NCBI RefSeq assembly: GCF_000388115.1
Contig: NZ_AQGQ01000022.1
Coordinates: forward strand, 1 to 35,787
Direction of reading: 5' to 3'
Origin: Aeromonas molluscorum 848
GTDB taxonomy: Bacteria > Pseudomonadota > Gammaproteobacteria > Enterobacterales > Aeromonadaceae
Length of the DNA stretch: 35,787 nt
Position numbers and translations under genes: made by a program. A model generated the notes under the pieces. That model saw only the letters and a program-made list of their open reading frames with translations. It was not told the origin of the DNA and did no database searches. Positions 6,823-14,976 of the stretch are shown here, piece by piece (within the stretch, counting starts at the first letter, position 1; every line of letters starts with the position of its first letter).

Positions 6823-8436
6823 ATGCAATTGAAATTTGGTGTTGTTAAGCTGGTATTGATATTGGCTTTCGCGTTCGCCTTTATCTTGAATTGGTCGATT
6901 TTGATCCACTTCTATACCATTTTATCCACTCTGGAGCACTTCAAGCTGGGCTTTGCCATCTCCATTCCGCTGGTATTGGTGGCAGCCCTGAATGTCGTGT
7001 TCATGCCCTTCTCGTTCAAGTATCTGCTCAAGCCCTTCTTTGTGTTGATGTTTCTGCTCGGTTCCCTCGCCAGTTATGCGATGATCCGGTACCGGGTGCT
7101 GTTTGACTACGGAATGATCCAGAACATTTTCGAAACCAACCCCGGGGAGGCGAGCGCCTACCTCAACCCGACGCTGCTGTTCTGGTTGCTGCTGACCGGT
7201 GTGGTGCCTTCACTGCTGCTACTGCGCACTGAGATCATCTATCCGGCCAGCGGGTGGCGTGGTCTGGGGCAGCGACTGTTGTCGATGACCATCTCCCTGG
7301 TGCTGGTCGCCGGGGTGGCGGCACTTTACTACCAGGATTACGCCTCTGTGGGACGCAACAACCCCACCTTGAATCGCGAGATAGTGCCGGCCAACTTCGT
7401 CTATGGCACCTTCAAATATGTGAAAAATACCTATCTCACCAAGCGAGTACCCTTTGCCACCCTAGGTGAGGATGCCCGCCAGGTCGCCCGGGGTGACAAG
7501 CCGACCCTCCTGTTTCTGGTAATCGGGGAGACGGCGCGCAGCAGCAATTTTGCGCTCAATGGCTACGACAGGCCGACCAACCCCTTCACCGAGCAAGAAC
7601 CCGGGCTGGTCTCTTTTCGCCATGTGAGTTCTTGCGGCACGGCAACCGCCGTGTCAGTGCCCTGCATGTTCTCGAACATGACCCGCAAGACCTTTGACGG
7701 CAGCAAGGCGAGCAATAGCGAAGGGCTGCTTGATGTGGTTCAGCACGCCGGGGTCTCCGTGTTTTGGAAGGAGAATGACGGCGGCTGCAAAGGGGTTTGC
7801 GATCGGGTGCCGAACATGGTGGCAGATCCCAAGCTAAATCCGGACTTCTGCCGTGGTGAGACCTGTTTCGACGAAGTGCTGCTCAAAAATCTCGATCAGG
7901 AGATAGCACAGATGAAGGAGGACAAACTGATAGGATTTCATCTCATCGGCAGCCATGGCCCCACCTATTATCTGCGTTATCCCGACGCACAGCGTTTCTT
8001 TACCCCAGATTGCCCCCGTAGCGACATAGAGAACTGCAGCAATGAAGAGCTGCTCAACACCTATGACAATACCATTCGCTATACCGACTATGTGGTTGCC
8101 AAGTTGATTGCCAAGCTCAAGCACTATGAGCAGGATTACAACGTGGGCCTGATCTATCTGTCCGATCATGGCGAGTCGCTCGGCGCCATGGGCCTCTATC
8201 TGCACGGTACCCCCTACAAGTTCGCACCGGACGATCAGACCAAGGTACCGATGTTGAGCTGGCTCTCGCCGGGATTCCTGGCTCACAAGGGGATCGACAT
8301 GGGGTGCCTCAAGCAAGCCGCGGCCAGCAAACGCTACTCCCAGGACAACCTGTTCCACTCGGTGCTGGGGCTGCTCGGCATCAGCACCAGAGTCTACGAT
8401 CCCGTGCTGGACATCTTCGCCACCTGCCGCCGTTGA
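6823..8436 (+). CDS. eptA: Phosphoethanolamine-lipid A transferase, EptA/MCR-3-like
   Basis: A 537-residue inner-membrane enzyme that moves phosphoethanolamine from phosphatidylethanolamine to lipid A and so lowers binding of polymyxins. About five transmembrane helices fill residues 1-170; the rest is a periplasmic alkaline-phosphatase-like domain. Zinc and catalytic residues are visible: E236 (GETAR), nucleophile T275 (CGTATAVSVPC), H378, D448 and H449 (SDHGES), and H461. Cysteine pairs C271/C281, C321/C326, C343/C348 and C397/C405 match the family disulfides. By memory it resembles MCR-3 and chromosomal Aeromonas EptA in many blocks, including GGCKGVCDRVPN. MCR-3 usually sits beside dgkA; here it follows a cytochrome b gene, which favours a native chromosomal copy. 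A PmrA-like box lies upstream. Confidence 0.95.
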   Translation: MQLKFGVVKLVLILAFAFAFILNWSILIHFYTILSTLEHFKLGFAISIPLVLVAALNVVFMPFSFKYLLKPFFVLMFLLGSLASYAMIRYRVLFDYGMIQNIFETNPGEASAYLNPTLLFWLLLTGVVPSLLLLRTEIIYPASGWRGLGQRLLSMTISLVLVAGVAALYYQDYASVGRNNPTLNREIVPANFVYGTFKYVKNTYLTKRVPFATLGEDARQVARGDKPTLLFLVIGETARSSNFALNGYDRPTNPFTEQEPGLVSFRHVSSCGTATAVSVPCMFSNMTRKTFDGSKASNSEGLLDVVQHAGVSVFWKENDGGCKGVCDRVPNMVADPKLNPDFCRGETCFDEVLLKNLDQEIAQMKEDKLIGFHLIGSHGPTYYLRYPDAQRFFTPDCPRSDIENCSNEELLNTYDNTIRYTDYVVAKLIAKLKHYEQDYNVGLIYLSDHGESLGAMGLYLHGTPYKFAPDDQTKVPMLSWLSPGFLAHKGIDMGCLKQAAASKRYSQDNLFHSVLGLLGISTRVYDPVLDIFATCRR

Positions 8437-8454
8437 GCACAGTGACCTGCCAAT

Positions 8455-8482
8455 AAAAAGGGCGCCCCGGGGCGCCCTTTTT
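8455..8482. terminator. Bidirectional terminator between eptA and glsB-like gene
   Basis: AAAAAGGGCGCCCC / GGGGCGCCCTTTTT is a perfect 14+14 palindrome with a T-tract on each strand, placed between two convergent genes. Confidence 0.9.
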
Positions 8483-8502
8483 ACCTGCCATAGCCTGTCG
8501 GC

Positions 8503-8751
8503 TCAGTTGGCCATCTTCTTGTAGACAAAGAGCACCAGCAGCGCGCCGACCACGGCGATGACCAGGCTGGGGAGGTTGAAGCCAGTCACAGTGCCCATGC
8601 CGAGCAGGGTGCTGACGTAGCCCCCGACCATGGCACCGACCACCCCCAGTACCACCGTCATGATAAAACCGCCGCCATCTTTGCCCGGCATGATCCACTT
8701 GGCCAGTATGCCCACGATCAGACCCAGCACAATCCAGGAGAAGAATCCCAT
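8503..8751 (-). CDS. GlsB/YeaQ/YmgE-family small membrane protein
   Basis: An 82-residue protein of three glycine-rich transmembrane segments (MGFFSWIVLGLIVGILAKWI, TVVLGVVGAMVGGYV, and a C-terminal SLVIAVVGALLVLFVYKK). This is the transglycosylase-associated / GlsB-YeaQ-YmgE family, linked to envelope and general stress responses; molecular function is not known. The start is set at 8751 because GAGGA lies nine bases upstream and the family begins with a short MGxxxW motif; the frame is open further upstream. It is convergent with eptA and shares its terminator. Confidence 0.9.
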   Translation of the reverse strand: MGFFSWIVLGLIVGILAKWIMPGKDGGGFIMTVVLGVVGAMVGGYVSTLLGMGTVTGFNLPSLVIAVVGALLVLFVYKKMAN

Positions 8752-8870
8752 GACAAAATCCTCATCAATGTTTGGAAGTGAGACTATAGGCCCAAATGTC
8801 ACCTGATCACAGCTCCCCAGCGGGGCATGAGCCAGCAATCGTCGGACTCATGGGCCGTTAACAGCTTAGA

Positions 8871-9608
8871 TCATGGGGTTTGATGTGGCAGGGAGCGCTG
8901 TTCGAGATGCTGGCCACTGGGCTTGCACACCAGGATAGATCCCTGCTCGAACCAGTCTCCCAGCACGATGCGGCGGGCGCTGCGTTTGCCGAGGCGAAAA
9001 TCGTGAATGGCGGGCCTGTGGGTGTGACCGTGGATCAGCAACTGGCAGTCGTGGGCCTTCATCATGTCCGCGACGGCTTGCTCGGTGACATCCATGATGG
9101 TCTGGGGCTTATGGCTGTTTTGCTGCTGGCTCTGGCCCCGCAGCTTGCCCGCTATCTTGCGTCTGCGCGCCAGGGGCAGGCGCAGAAAGAGCCAACGTAG
9201 CCACGATAGCTGGGTGATGCGGCGAAACTTCTGATAATCGAGGTCCTCGGTGCAGAGCAGATCGCCGTGGCTGAGCAGGGTACGGGTGCCGTAGAGATCG
9301 ATGATGCAGGGATCGGGCAGCAGCATCATGCCAGCCCGTTTGGCAAAGCCCTTGCCGAGCAAGAAATCGCGATTGCCGTGGATGAAATAGAGCGGCACAC
9401 CGCGTTTGCTCAGGGCCAGGAAGGCATCGGCCACCTGGTTGTGGAGCGGGCAGGGATCGTCGTCGCCAATCCAGAACTCGAACAGATCGCCGAGTACATA
9501 GAGGGCATCGGCCCCCGGTGCCTCCTGTTGCAGAAACTGGATCAGGGCCGCCGTCATGTCGGGGCGGGCGCTGCAAAGATGAAGATCGCTGATAAAGAGG
9601 GTGCTCAT
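8871..9608 (-). CDS. lpxH: UDP-2,3-diacylglucosamine diphosphatase LpxH
   Basis: A 245-residue calcineurin-like metallophosphoesterase, the LpxH length. It hydrolyses UDP-2,3-diacylglucosamine to lipid X and UMP in lipid A synthesis at the inner face of the cytoplasmic membrane. Metal-binding motifs are in order: D8/H10 (FISDLHL), D41 (LGDLFEFWIGDD), N79 (HGNRD), H114 (LLSHGD), H195 and H197 (IHGHTHRP). The gene follows ppiB and the DUF4269 gene on the same strand, 72 bases after the latter. In many gamma-proteobacteria lpxH and ppiB are neighbours near cysS, as here. Confidence 0.97.
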   Translation of the reverse strand: MSTLFISDLHLCSARPDMTAALIQFLQQEAPGADALYVLGDLFEFWIGDDDPCPLHNQVADAFLALSKRGVPLYFIHGNRDFLLGKGFAKRAGMMLLPDPCIIDLYGTRTLLSHGDLLCTEDLDYQKFRRITQLSWLRWLFLRLPLARRRKIAGKLRGQSQQQNSHKPQTIMDVTEQAVADMMKAHDCQLLIHGHTHRPAIHDFRLGKRSARRIVLGDWFEQGSILVCKPSGQHLEQRSLPHQTP

Positions 9609-9680
9609 GGGGCCCTATTGGTGAAGGTCATGGCGAAACGCCGGGTAAAGGATTGAAAAAGGAGTGTCAGCTCCCGGGTA

Positions 9681-10331
9681 TCAAGGCGAGGGCCAGTGTA
9701 ACAAGCCAAGGTCACTCCCTTCCAGCGCCAGCAACCCTTGATAGGGATCGCCCGGCAGCGCCAGCAGCTGACAGATGGCCGCTTCCCCCTTGAGCCCCTG
9801 CGCCAATCGCAGCGCCAGCACGGCGCGGTAGAAGTCGATGCCCAAGTGCTCAAGCAGCGCCGCCATCAGGCTGAGATGACGCCAACCGTGCAAAGATTCA
9901 ATGGGCCGGGGCGTGACATAGAGCTCGATGGGCCAGGATTGGCCGTCTGGGCCGATGAGGTGCTGCTCCAGCAGCCAGATGTCGCGGCCATGCCAACCCT
10001 GTGCGGCGAGGCGGGTGGCAAGGCTGGCCGGATCCGGATGCTGGCAAATCACATCGAGGTCGCTGCCGGGCCTGTCCAGACCGATGGTCAGGGTGCTGAC
10101 CAGGGCCACGTCTTGGCAGATGGTCTGCAAGGCTGGCCAGAGGCCACGTTCGGCCAGCAGGGCATGGGCCGATCGCTGGCGGTCATTGCCGAGCGCCAGA
10201 TAATCGATGCGGCGCCAGTCAGCGCCAGATTGGCCGCGCGCAGATGGAAAAACTGCGGCCAAAGCCGCAGTGATGTCATCGCGCAAAAGGCAGCAATCAG
10301 TCAGCAAGGGTGACCTTGGTGATGACCACAT
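9681..10331 (-). CDS. DUF4269-family protein (nucleotidyltransferase-like)
   Basis: Up to 216 residues. The segment [20 protein letters not shown] followed by [16 protein letters not shown] fits the DUF4269 family, whose GSDLD-type motif resembles the GS...DxD signature of polymerase-beta nucleotidyltransferases. Activity and substrate are unknown. The start is uncertain: ATG 10331 overlaps ppiB by 35 bases, TTG at 10286 or 10262 would avoid this, and the ppiB terminator falls inside the first codons of the frame. It probably needs read-through or its own promoter. Transcription would continue toward lpxH. Confidence 0.75.
   Translation of the reverse strand: MWSSPRSPLLTDCCLLRDDITAALAAVFPSARGQSGADWRRIDYLALGNDRQRSAHALLAERGLWPALQTICQDVALVSTLTIGLDRPGSDLDVICQHPDPASLATRLAAQGWHGRDIWLLEQHLIGPDGQSWPIELYVTPRPIESLHGWRHLSLMAALLEHLGIDFYRAVLALRLAQGLKGEAAICQLLALPGDPYQGLLALEGSDLGLLHWPSP
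10252..10271 (-). terminator. Terminator of ppiB
   Basis: On the minus strand ACTGCGGC / GCCGCAGT with a 4-base loop is followed by TTTTTCC. It starts 26 bases after the ppiB stop and overlaps the start region of the DUF4269 gene. Confidence 0.85.
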
Positions 10332-10794
10332 CTTCTACCGGCACGTCTTGATGCATACGGCCGGAGTTGCCGGTCTTGACGCCCTTGATCTTGTTGACCA
10401 CGTCCATGCCGGCGGTCACTTCACCAAATACGCAGTAGCCAAAGCCCTGGGTGGTGGCGGATTTGAAATCGAGGAAGTCGTTGTTGCTGACGTTGATGAA
10501 GAACTGGGCGCTGGCGGAGTGCGGCTCGGAGGTGCGGGCCATGGCGATGGTGCCGACCTTGTTGGACAGACCGTTGGCCGCTTCGTTCTTGATGGGGGCG
10601 CGAGTCTCTTTCTCGTCAAAACCGGCGGCGTAGCCACCGCCCTGGATCATGAAGCCGTCGATGACGCGATGGAAGATGGTGTTGTCGTAGTGACCATCAC
10701 GGCAGTATTGCAGGAAGTTGGCCACGGTTTGGGGGGCTTTTTCGGCGTTCAGGGTGAGGGTGATGTCGCCGTGGTTGGTGTGCAGAGTAACCAT
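10297..10794 (-). CDS. ppiB: Peptidyl-prolyl cis-trans isomerase B (cyclophilin)
   Basis: A 165-residue cytoplasmic cyclophilin without a signal peptide. It speeds cis-trans isomerisation of prolyl bonds during folding. The active-site blocks are visible: [15 protein letters not shown] and [20 protein letters not shown]. The short loop and the C-terminus [11 protein letters not shown] are typical of bacterial PpiB. The gene is divergent from cysS across about 350 bases, the arrangement also found in Escherichia coli. Confidence 0.97.
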   Translation of the reverse strand: MVTLHTNHGDITLTLNAEKAPQTVANFLQYCRDGHYDNTIFHRVIDGFMIQGGGYAAGFDEKETRAPIKNEAANGLSNKVGTIAMARTSEPHSASAQFFINVSNNDFLDFKSATTQGFGYCVFGEVTAGMDVVNKIKGVKTGNSGRMHQDVPVEDVVITKVTLAD

Positions 10795-11144
10795 GATATG
10801 TCCTTTATTCTGTCGGGTGAAACATTGGGCATGTGACCGGGCCCGGAGGCAGTCACAGGCAAGCTTTCATCTAGGGGCAAAAATAGTGGCCGCAATTCTA
10901 GCCTATCGCAGCCCCCGGGCAAAGCCGCAAGGGCGCTCTCATTGCACAAGCCTGCGTCAATCTTGGGGGCGCGCCCAGGCCATATGCTCCTTTTGGCCGG
11001 TTCTTCGCCGACATGGCCGTCAATTGGCGAAAAAGCAGGCTGAACGGGGCAAAAAGGCCAGGCGCGCGCCGGGCCTCGGCTCGTTTTCTGACGGGGATGC
11101 GGTTAGAATGGCAGACCATTTCACTCACAGGCAGTGGTTCATCG
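10795..11144. other. Divergent promoter region ppiB/cysS
   Basis: No gene is supported here. It must hold the promoters of both neighbours. TAGAAT at 11104-11109 is a possible cysS -10 hexamer, with no strong -35. Confidence 0.5.
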
Positions 11145-12521
11145 ATGCTGAAGATATACAACACACTCACTCGTCAAAAAGAAGAATTCAAACCCATCCA
11201 CACCGGCAAGGTGGGCATGTATGTGTGTGGTGTCACTATCTATGATCACTGTCACATCGGCCATGGTCGCACCTTCGTCGCCTTCGACGTGGTGGCCCGT
11301 TACCTGCGCTACAGCGGCTACCAGCTCAACTATGTGCGCAACGTCACCGACGTGGATGACAAGATCATCAAGCGCGCCGCCGAGACCCAGGTGACTTGTG
11401 ACGACCTGACCGATCGCCTGATCGGTGACATGCACCAGGATTTTGATGCCCTCGGCATGGTGCGCCCGGACGTAGAGCCCCGCGCCACCCAGCACATCCC
11501 CGAAATCATCGACATGGTCGAAGCATTGATCGCCCGGGATCACGCCTACGTGGCCGACAACGGCGACGTCATGTTCATCGTCAACTCCTACGCCGACTAC
11601 GGTCGTCTCTCGGGTCAGGATCTCGATCAGCTGCAAGCCGGTGCCCGGGTCGACGTGGTCGATGCCAAACGCAACCCCCTGGACTTCGTGCTGTGGAAGA
11701 TGTCCAAGCCCGGCGAGCCGACCTGGGAGAGCCCCTGGGGCCCGGGTCGTCCCGGCTGGCACATCGAGTGCTCCGCCATGAACTCCAAGCACCTTGGCAA
11801 CCACTTCGACATCCACGGCGGCGGCTCTGACTTGCAGTTCCCCCACCACGAGAACGAGATCGCCCAGTCCTGCTGCGCCCACGAGGGCGAGTACGTCAAC
11901 ACCTGGATGCACAGCGGCATGGTGATGGTGGACAAAGAGAAGATGTCCAAATCCCTCGGCAACTTCTTCACCATCCGCGATGTGCTGGCCCACTATGACG
12001 CCGAGAGCGTGCGTTACTTCCTGATGTCCGGCCACTACCGCAGCCAGCTCAACTACTCGGAAGATAACCTCAAACAGGCCCGCGCCGCCCTGGAGCGCAT
12101 GTACACCGCCCTGCGCGACCTGCCGGTCGCCGCCGCCGCCGGTGGCGACGAGCAGGTGGCCCGCTTTGTTGATGCCATGGACGACGACTTCAACACCCCG
12201 GAAGCCTACTCTGCCCTGTTCGATCTGGTGCGCGAGATCAACCGCCAGAAGGCCGAAGACATGAGCGTGGCCGCAGGCCTGGGTGCCCGTCTGCGCGAAC
12301 TGGGCGCCGTGCTCGGCATTTTGCAACAAGACCCGGATGCCTTCTTGAAGGGTGGTGAAGCGGACGAAGAGGTTGCCGAGATTGAGCAACTGATCGCCCA
12401 GCGTAACCAGGCCCGCGCCGACAAGAACTGGGCTGCCGCAGATGCCGCGCGAAATCGTCTCACCGAGATGGGAATCGTGCTGGAAGACAGCGCCGGCAAG
12501 ACCAGCTGGCGCCGCGCCTGA
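11145..12521 (+). CDS. cysS: Cysteinyl-tRNA synthetase
   Basis: A 458-residue class I aminoacyl-tRNA synthetase that charges tRNA-Cys in the cytoplasm. The start at 11145 gives the standard N-terminus [15 protein letters not shown]; the longer open frame upstream is not conserved in the family. Visible signatures are the HIGH motif (CHIGHGRT), the KMSKS loop ([12 protein letters not shown]), zinc-ligand regions (YVCGVT and [18 protein letters not shown]) and the tRNA-binding end ([16 protein letters not shown]). Length and order match the E. coli enzyme. A strong terminator follows 28 bases after the stop. Confidence 0.98.
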   Translation: MLKIYNTLTRQKEEFKPIHTGKVGMYVCGVTIYDHCHIGHGRTFVAFDVVARYLRYSGYQLNYVRNVTDVDDKIIKRAAETQVTCDDLTDRLIGDMHQDFDALGMVRPDVEPRATQHIPEIIDMVEALIARDHAYVADNGDVMFIVNSYADYGRLSGQDLDQLQAGARVDVVDAKRNPLDFVLWKMSKPGEPTWESPWGPGRPGWHIECSAMNSKHLGNHFDIHGGGSDLQFPHHENEIAQSCCAHEGEYVNTWMHSGMVMVDKEKMSKSLGNFFTIRDVLAHYDAESVRYFLMSGHYRSQLNYSEDNLKQARAALERMYTALRDLPVAAAAGGDEQVARFVDAMDDDFNTPEAYSALFDLVREINRQKAEDMSVAAGLGARLRELGAVLGILQQDPDAFLKGGEADEEVAEIEQLIAQRNQARADKNWAAADAARNRLTEMGIVLEDSAGKTSWRRA

Positions 12522-12549
12522 GGCTCGCCGGTTGATGACCTGACGCAGA

Positions 12550-12580
12550 GCGCAGCCCTTGGGCTGCGCGTTTTTTTTTT
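12550..12580 (+). terminator. Terminator of cysS
   Basis: GCGCAGCCC / GGGCTGCGC form a 9-bp stem with a 2-base loop as written, followed by G and ten T residues. Confidence 0.93.
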
Positions 12581-12624
12581 CAGGGCGCTCCGTCCATGCA
12601 ATCGAACATAAGGAAGATGGCACC

Positions 12625-13245
12625 ATGAAGATACCTGGCTGGCCCTTGCTGGCGTTTGCCTTGTCTGTTCCGGCCCATGCCGGCACCGCCACCAGCGGAG
12701 TGCTGGAACCGACGGCCAGTGCCCGCGCCAAGGTGGCCGAGTTTCTGGTCTGGGAGCGCAGCGTCAAACCGAGCGGCCTCTATCAGGCAGACCTGGGCGG
12801 TGCGTTGCCCAACATCGTCTCCCCCGAGCTGCTCTGCCTGCTCAATGCCGCCTCCAAAGCGCGGGAGATAGCCACTCGCGAAACCCCGGACGAGAAGCCC
12901 CCCTTTGTTGAGGGCAACCCCTTCCTGCCCAACGCCTGGGATCATCTGCTGGGCTCGCAGATCCTCTCGTCCAGCCCGATCCCGGGCCATCAGGGGGAGA
13001 GCAAGGTCAAGGTGCGCTTCACCTTTGGCGAGCCGGGCACCCCGCTCGACGCCACCAGCGGCACCTACCGTTTTGTCAGCACCTATCAGGTGAAGGAGGG
13101 GCCCCAAGGCGCCCGCATCACCGACATCGATGCTGGCGGCAGCTGCGATTTCTGCCAATCCGGCAGCCTGCGCGCCGCCCTCGTTGATACGCTCGCCGCC
13201 TATCCCGCCGCAGGGGCAGCTCAGTGCAAGGGGTTGGCGAAATAG
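12625..13245 (+). CDS. Exported protein of unknown function
   Basis: A 206-residue protein. The start at 12625 is chosen for the AAGGAAGA Shine-Dalgarno and because the first 19 residues form a signal peptide (KIPGWPLLAFALSVPAHA). The mature part has few cysteines; two sit close together in GGSCDFCQSG near the C-terminus and could form a disulfide or bind metal. I do not recognise the family. The gene stands alone between the cysS terminator and its own terminator. Its last codons and its terminator are duplicated downstream (13705-13800), the mark of a past recombination at this 3' end. Confidence 0.75.
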   Translation: MKIPGWPLLAFALSVPAHAGTATSGVLEPTASARAKVAEFLVWERSVKPSGLYQADLGGALPNIVSPELLCLLNAASKAREIATRETPDEKPPFVEGNPFLPNAWDHLLGSQILSSSPIPGHQGESKVKVRFTFGEPGTPLDATSGTYRFVSTYQVKEGPQGARITDIDAGGSCDFCQSGSLRAALVDTLAAYPAAGAAQCKGLAK

Positions 13246-13321
13246 GGCTTTGGCTTGGGTCAAAGCGTGTTTGGGGAATAGAAATAAAAACCGCAGCTCA
13301 AGGCTGCGGTTTTTGATTGTG
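13226..13321. repeat. 96-bp direct repeat, copy 1 (gene 3' end plus terminator)
   Basis: Runs from the last codons of the exported-protein gene through its terminator. By eye about 84% identical to 13705-13800 (15 differences over 96 bases, no gaps). Confidence 0.9.
13286..13314. terminator. Bidirectional terminator after the exported-protein gene
   Basis: AAAAACCGCAG / CTGCGGTTTTT form an 11-bp stem with T-tracts on both strands. Confidence 0.92.
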
Positions 13322-13704
13322 CCCTGCCGTGAAGCCACGGCATCCTTCGGTCAGATCCCCTCGCCCCTTGGGGGAGAGGGCCAGGGTGAGGGGAGCTAAC
13401 GTCATTCCCCGTCTCGTCCAATGGAGCGGACGGAGCGCCGCAGACGGCACTTTGGTCTACGCCATCCCTGGCTTCGGTCAAAGCCCGCTTCGAACTTCCC
13501 TGTTCTCGCGCCAAATCGGGGTCGAGCAGTGCTCGCCCTGATCCGATTTGGCCCCTATGCCGACTGCGGCTGCGCCATCATCCCTGATGGCGCTCCTGAC
13601 CCGTTGAACTCGACTCGGCGGTTTGCAGGGGGAACCAATACCGTTCCCGCCCGTGGCTTTAGCTTGCATGTTGACTGCCTTTTTCGCTGAAAGGGGAAGG
13701 TAGA
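13322..13704. repeat. Diverged repeat element, left copy
   Basis: About 380 bases between the two 96-bp direct repeats. The core 13453-13555 (CATCCCTGGCTTCGGTCAAAG, then GCGCCAAATCGG and CGATTTGGCCCC) aligns with the minus strand of 16735-16840, and a weaker match continues (CTCGGCGG, CAGGGGGAACC). No gene is convincing. The surrounding 13246-13845 holds only this element, the direct repeats and terminators. Confidence 0.75.
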
Positions 13705-13800
13705 GCAAGGGGGTGGGGAAATAGGGTTTTGGCTTGAGTTAAAATGTGTCAGGGAAATAGAAATAAAAACCGCAGATCAGGGCTGCAGTTTTTATTTGTG
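13705..13800. repeat. 96-bp direct repeat, copy 2
   Basis: Diverged copy of 13226-13321, including the remnant of the gene's last codons and stop. It lies directly downstream of darG, and its hairpin serves that operon. Confidence 0.9.
13765..13793. terminator. Terminator of the darT-darG operon (duplicated copy)
   Basis: AAAAACCGCAG / CTGCAGTTTTT has one mismatch in the stem. On the minus strand it lies 53 bases after the darG stop and is followed by a T-rich run. Confidence 0.85.
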
Positions 13801-13845
13801 GTTCGTGATGGATTTTATAAAAAACTTTACATGTCATGATTGAGT

Positions 13846-14976
13846 TCATTCAAAATAGTTACGTAGCTGAAGATAAAAGTTAAATCGCTTTGCTCCAATT
13901 TCTAATGCAGCAGCTTCATCTTCGGGAGAGCTGTTTTCGGATACATAATAATATGTATCTAGTGATGACCAAGTAATTTTTCTCTTATGCTTTTGTAACC
14001 AATTAATCTTACTGGAGAAAAATATAATTTTATTAGAAATATGCATTCTCGCAAAAACAGAAGGCAGGAATTCCTTTTTATCAAAACCTACTACAGGATT
14101 GCCAATTGAAAGCAAGTTTGGTTTTTTCTGTTGCTTTACTGACGATATTTTTTTTACAGATTCATAGAATCCAGATGGCAGGAAACATCCACAGACTAAG
14201 CCTTTAGCAGAAAATTCAAAAGCTAATTTTTTCTCAAAAGCAGTTCCACCTAACAAAACACTGTGTTTTTCCTGAACACAAAATTCAATGAAGTTACGTA
14301 CAGTGTTAATTTCACTTTCCTTTGGCTTAGTACTACAGATAATGGAAAAGTCGTACGTAAATTTTCTTTTATTTTTGGGATAGTAATATAAATCTTTTTT
14401 TGTATAGTGTTGCAAGTTTTTCGGATATTCATCGGTCGAATTTTTTATAACGCCGGCTTCCACTGGATTAAGAAGTCTCTCGTAATCAGATAATGTTGTT
14501 TCGACAAGACCAGCCTTAATTGAATCATAAGGCTCAAATACGTATATGTGTGCAGGTGAATTTTCCAACCTGTCACTAATCATGTCTCGTACTCTATTCC
14601 AATCTAATCCTCCATGACCACAGCCTAATGCTGGGAGTGTAACCACTTTTCCACTTTTATTTTCTAGGTAAGTGGAAAGCCATTTCAACCCATCATCAAT
14701 GTAATGATATTCAGATGGTTTCTTCCAGTGATCCTTTGTAGGGAAGTTTATTATCTCTATTTCCTTCGAGATCATGTCTTTTTGAATCCAGACTGAAGGC
14801 GAACCTGGTCGAATAATTCCTGAGCTGCATTGTACTACGTAGTCATTGAACATTTCGGGGAATCGCTTCTTAAATGCAAGCGCGACCCCCGCGCCCATTA
14901 CGCCTACACAGTTAACGGTGTTGACCATAATGTCGGCATCAAATTCGAAAAAATCTCCTGATACAAATTCAATCAT
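13846..14976 (-). CDS. darG: DarG-like macro-domain antitoxin with DprA/SLOG-like C-terminal domain
   Basis: A 376-residue protein. Residues 1-~155 are a macro domain of the DarG type: MVNTVNCVGVMGAGVALAFK, then FPTKDHWKKPS (K81, candidate catalytic lysine) and LPALGCGHGGLDW. DarG macro domains remove ADP-ribose from thymidine on DNA and neutralise DarT. Residues ~205-345 look like a Rossmann-type fold close to DprA/SLOG proteins: FSIICSTKPKESEINTV, VLLGGTAFEKKLAFEF, CGCFLPSGFY, LLSIGNPV. In classical DarG the C-terminal part sequesters DarT, so this domain may do so or may bind a nucleotide ligand; that is inference. Its ATG overlaps the darT stop by four bases (ATGA), so translation is coupled. 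Codon use is AT-rich, unlike the neighbours. Confidence 0.88.
   Translation of the reverse strand: MIEFVSGDFFEFDADIMVNTVNCVGVMGAGVALAFKKRFPEMFNDYVVQCSSGIIRPGSPSVWIQKDMISKEIEIINFPTKDHWKKPSEYHYIDDGLKWLSTYLENKSGKVVTLPALGCGHGGLDWNRVRDMISDRLENSPAHIYVFEPYDSIKAGLVETTLSDYERLLNPVEAGVIKNSTDEYPKNLQHYTKKDLYYYPKNKRKFTYDFSIICSTKPKESEINTVRNFIEFCVQEKHSVLLGGTAFEKKLAFEFSAKGLVCGCFLPSGFYESVKKISSVKQQKKPNLLSIGNPVVGFDKKEFLPSVFARMHISNKIIFFSSKINWLQKHKRKITWSSLDTYYYVSENSSPEDEAAALEIGAKRFNFYLQLRNYFE

Noticed and set aside
11139-12767. 542-codon open frame antisense to cysS
   Set aside because: It is the mirror of a GC-rich essential gene; cysS has all synthetase motifs on the plus strand.
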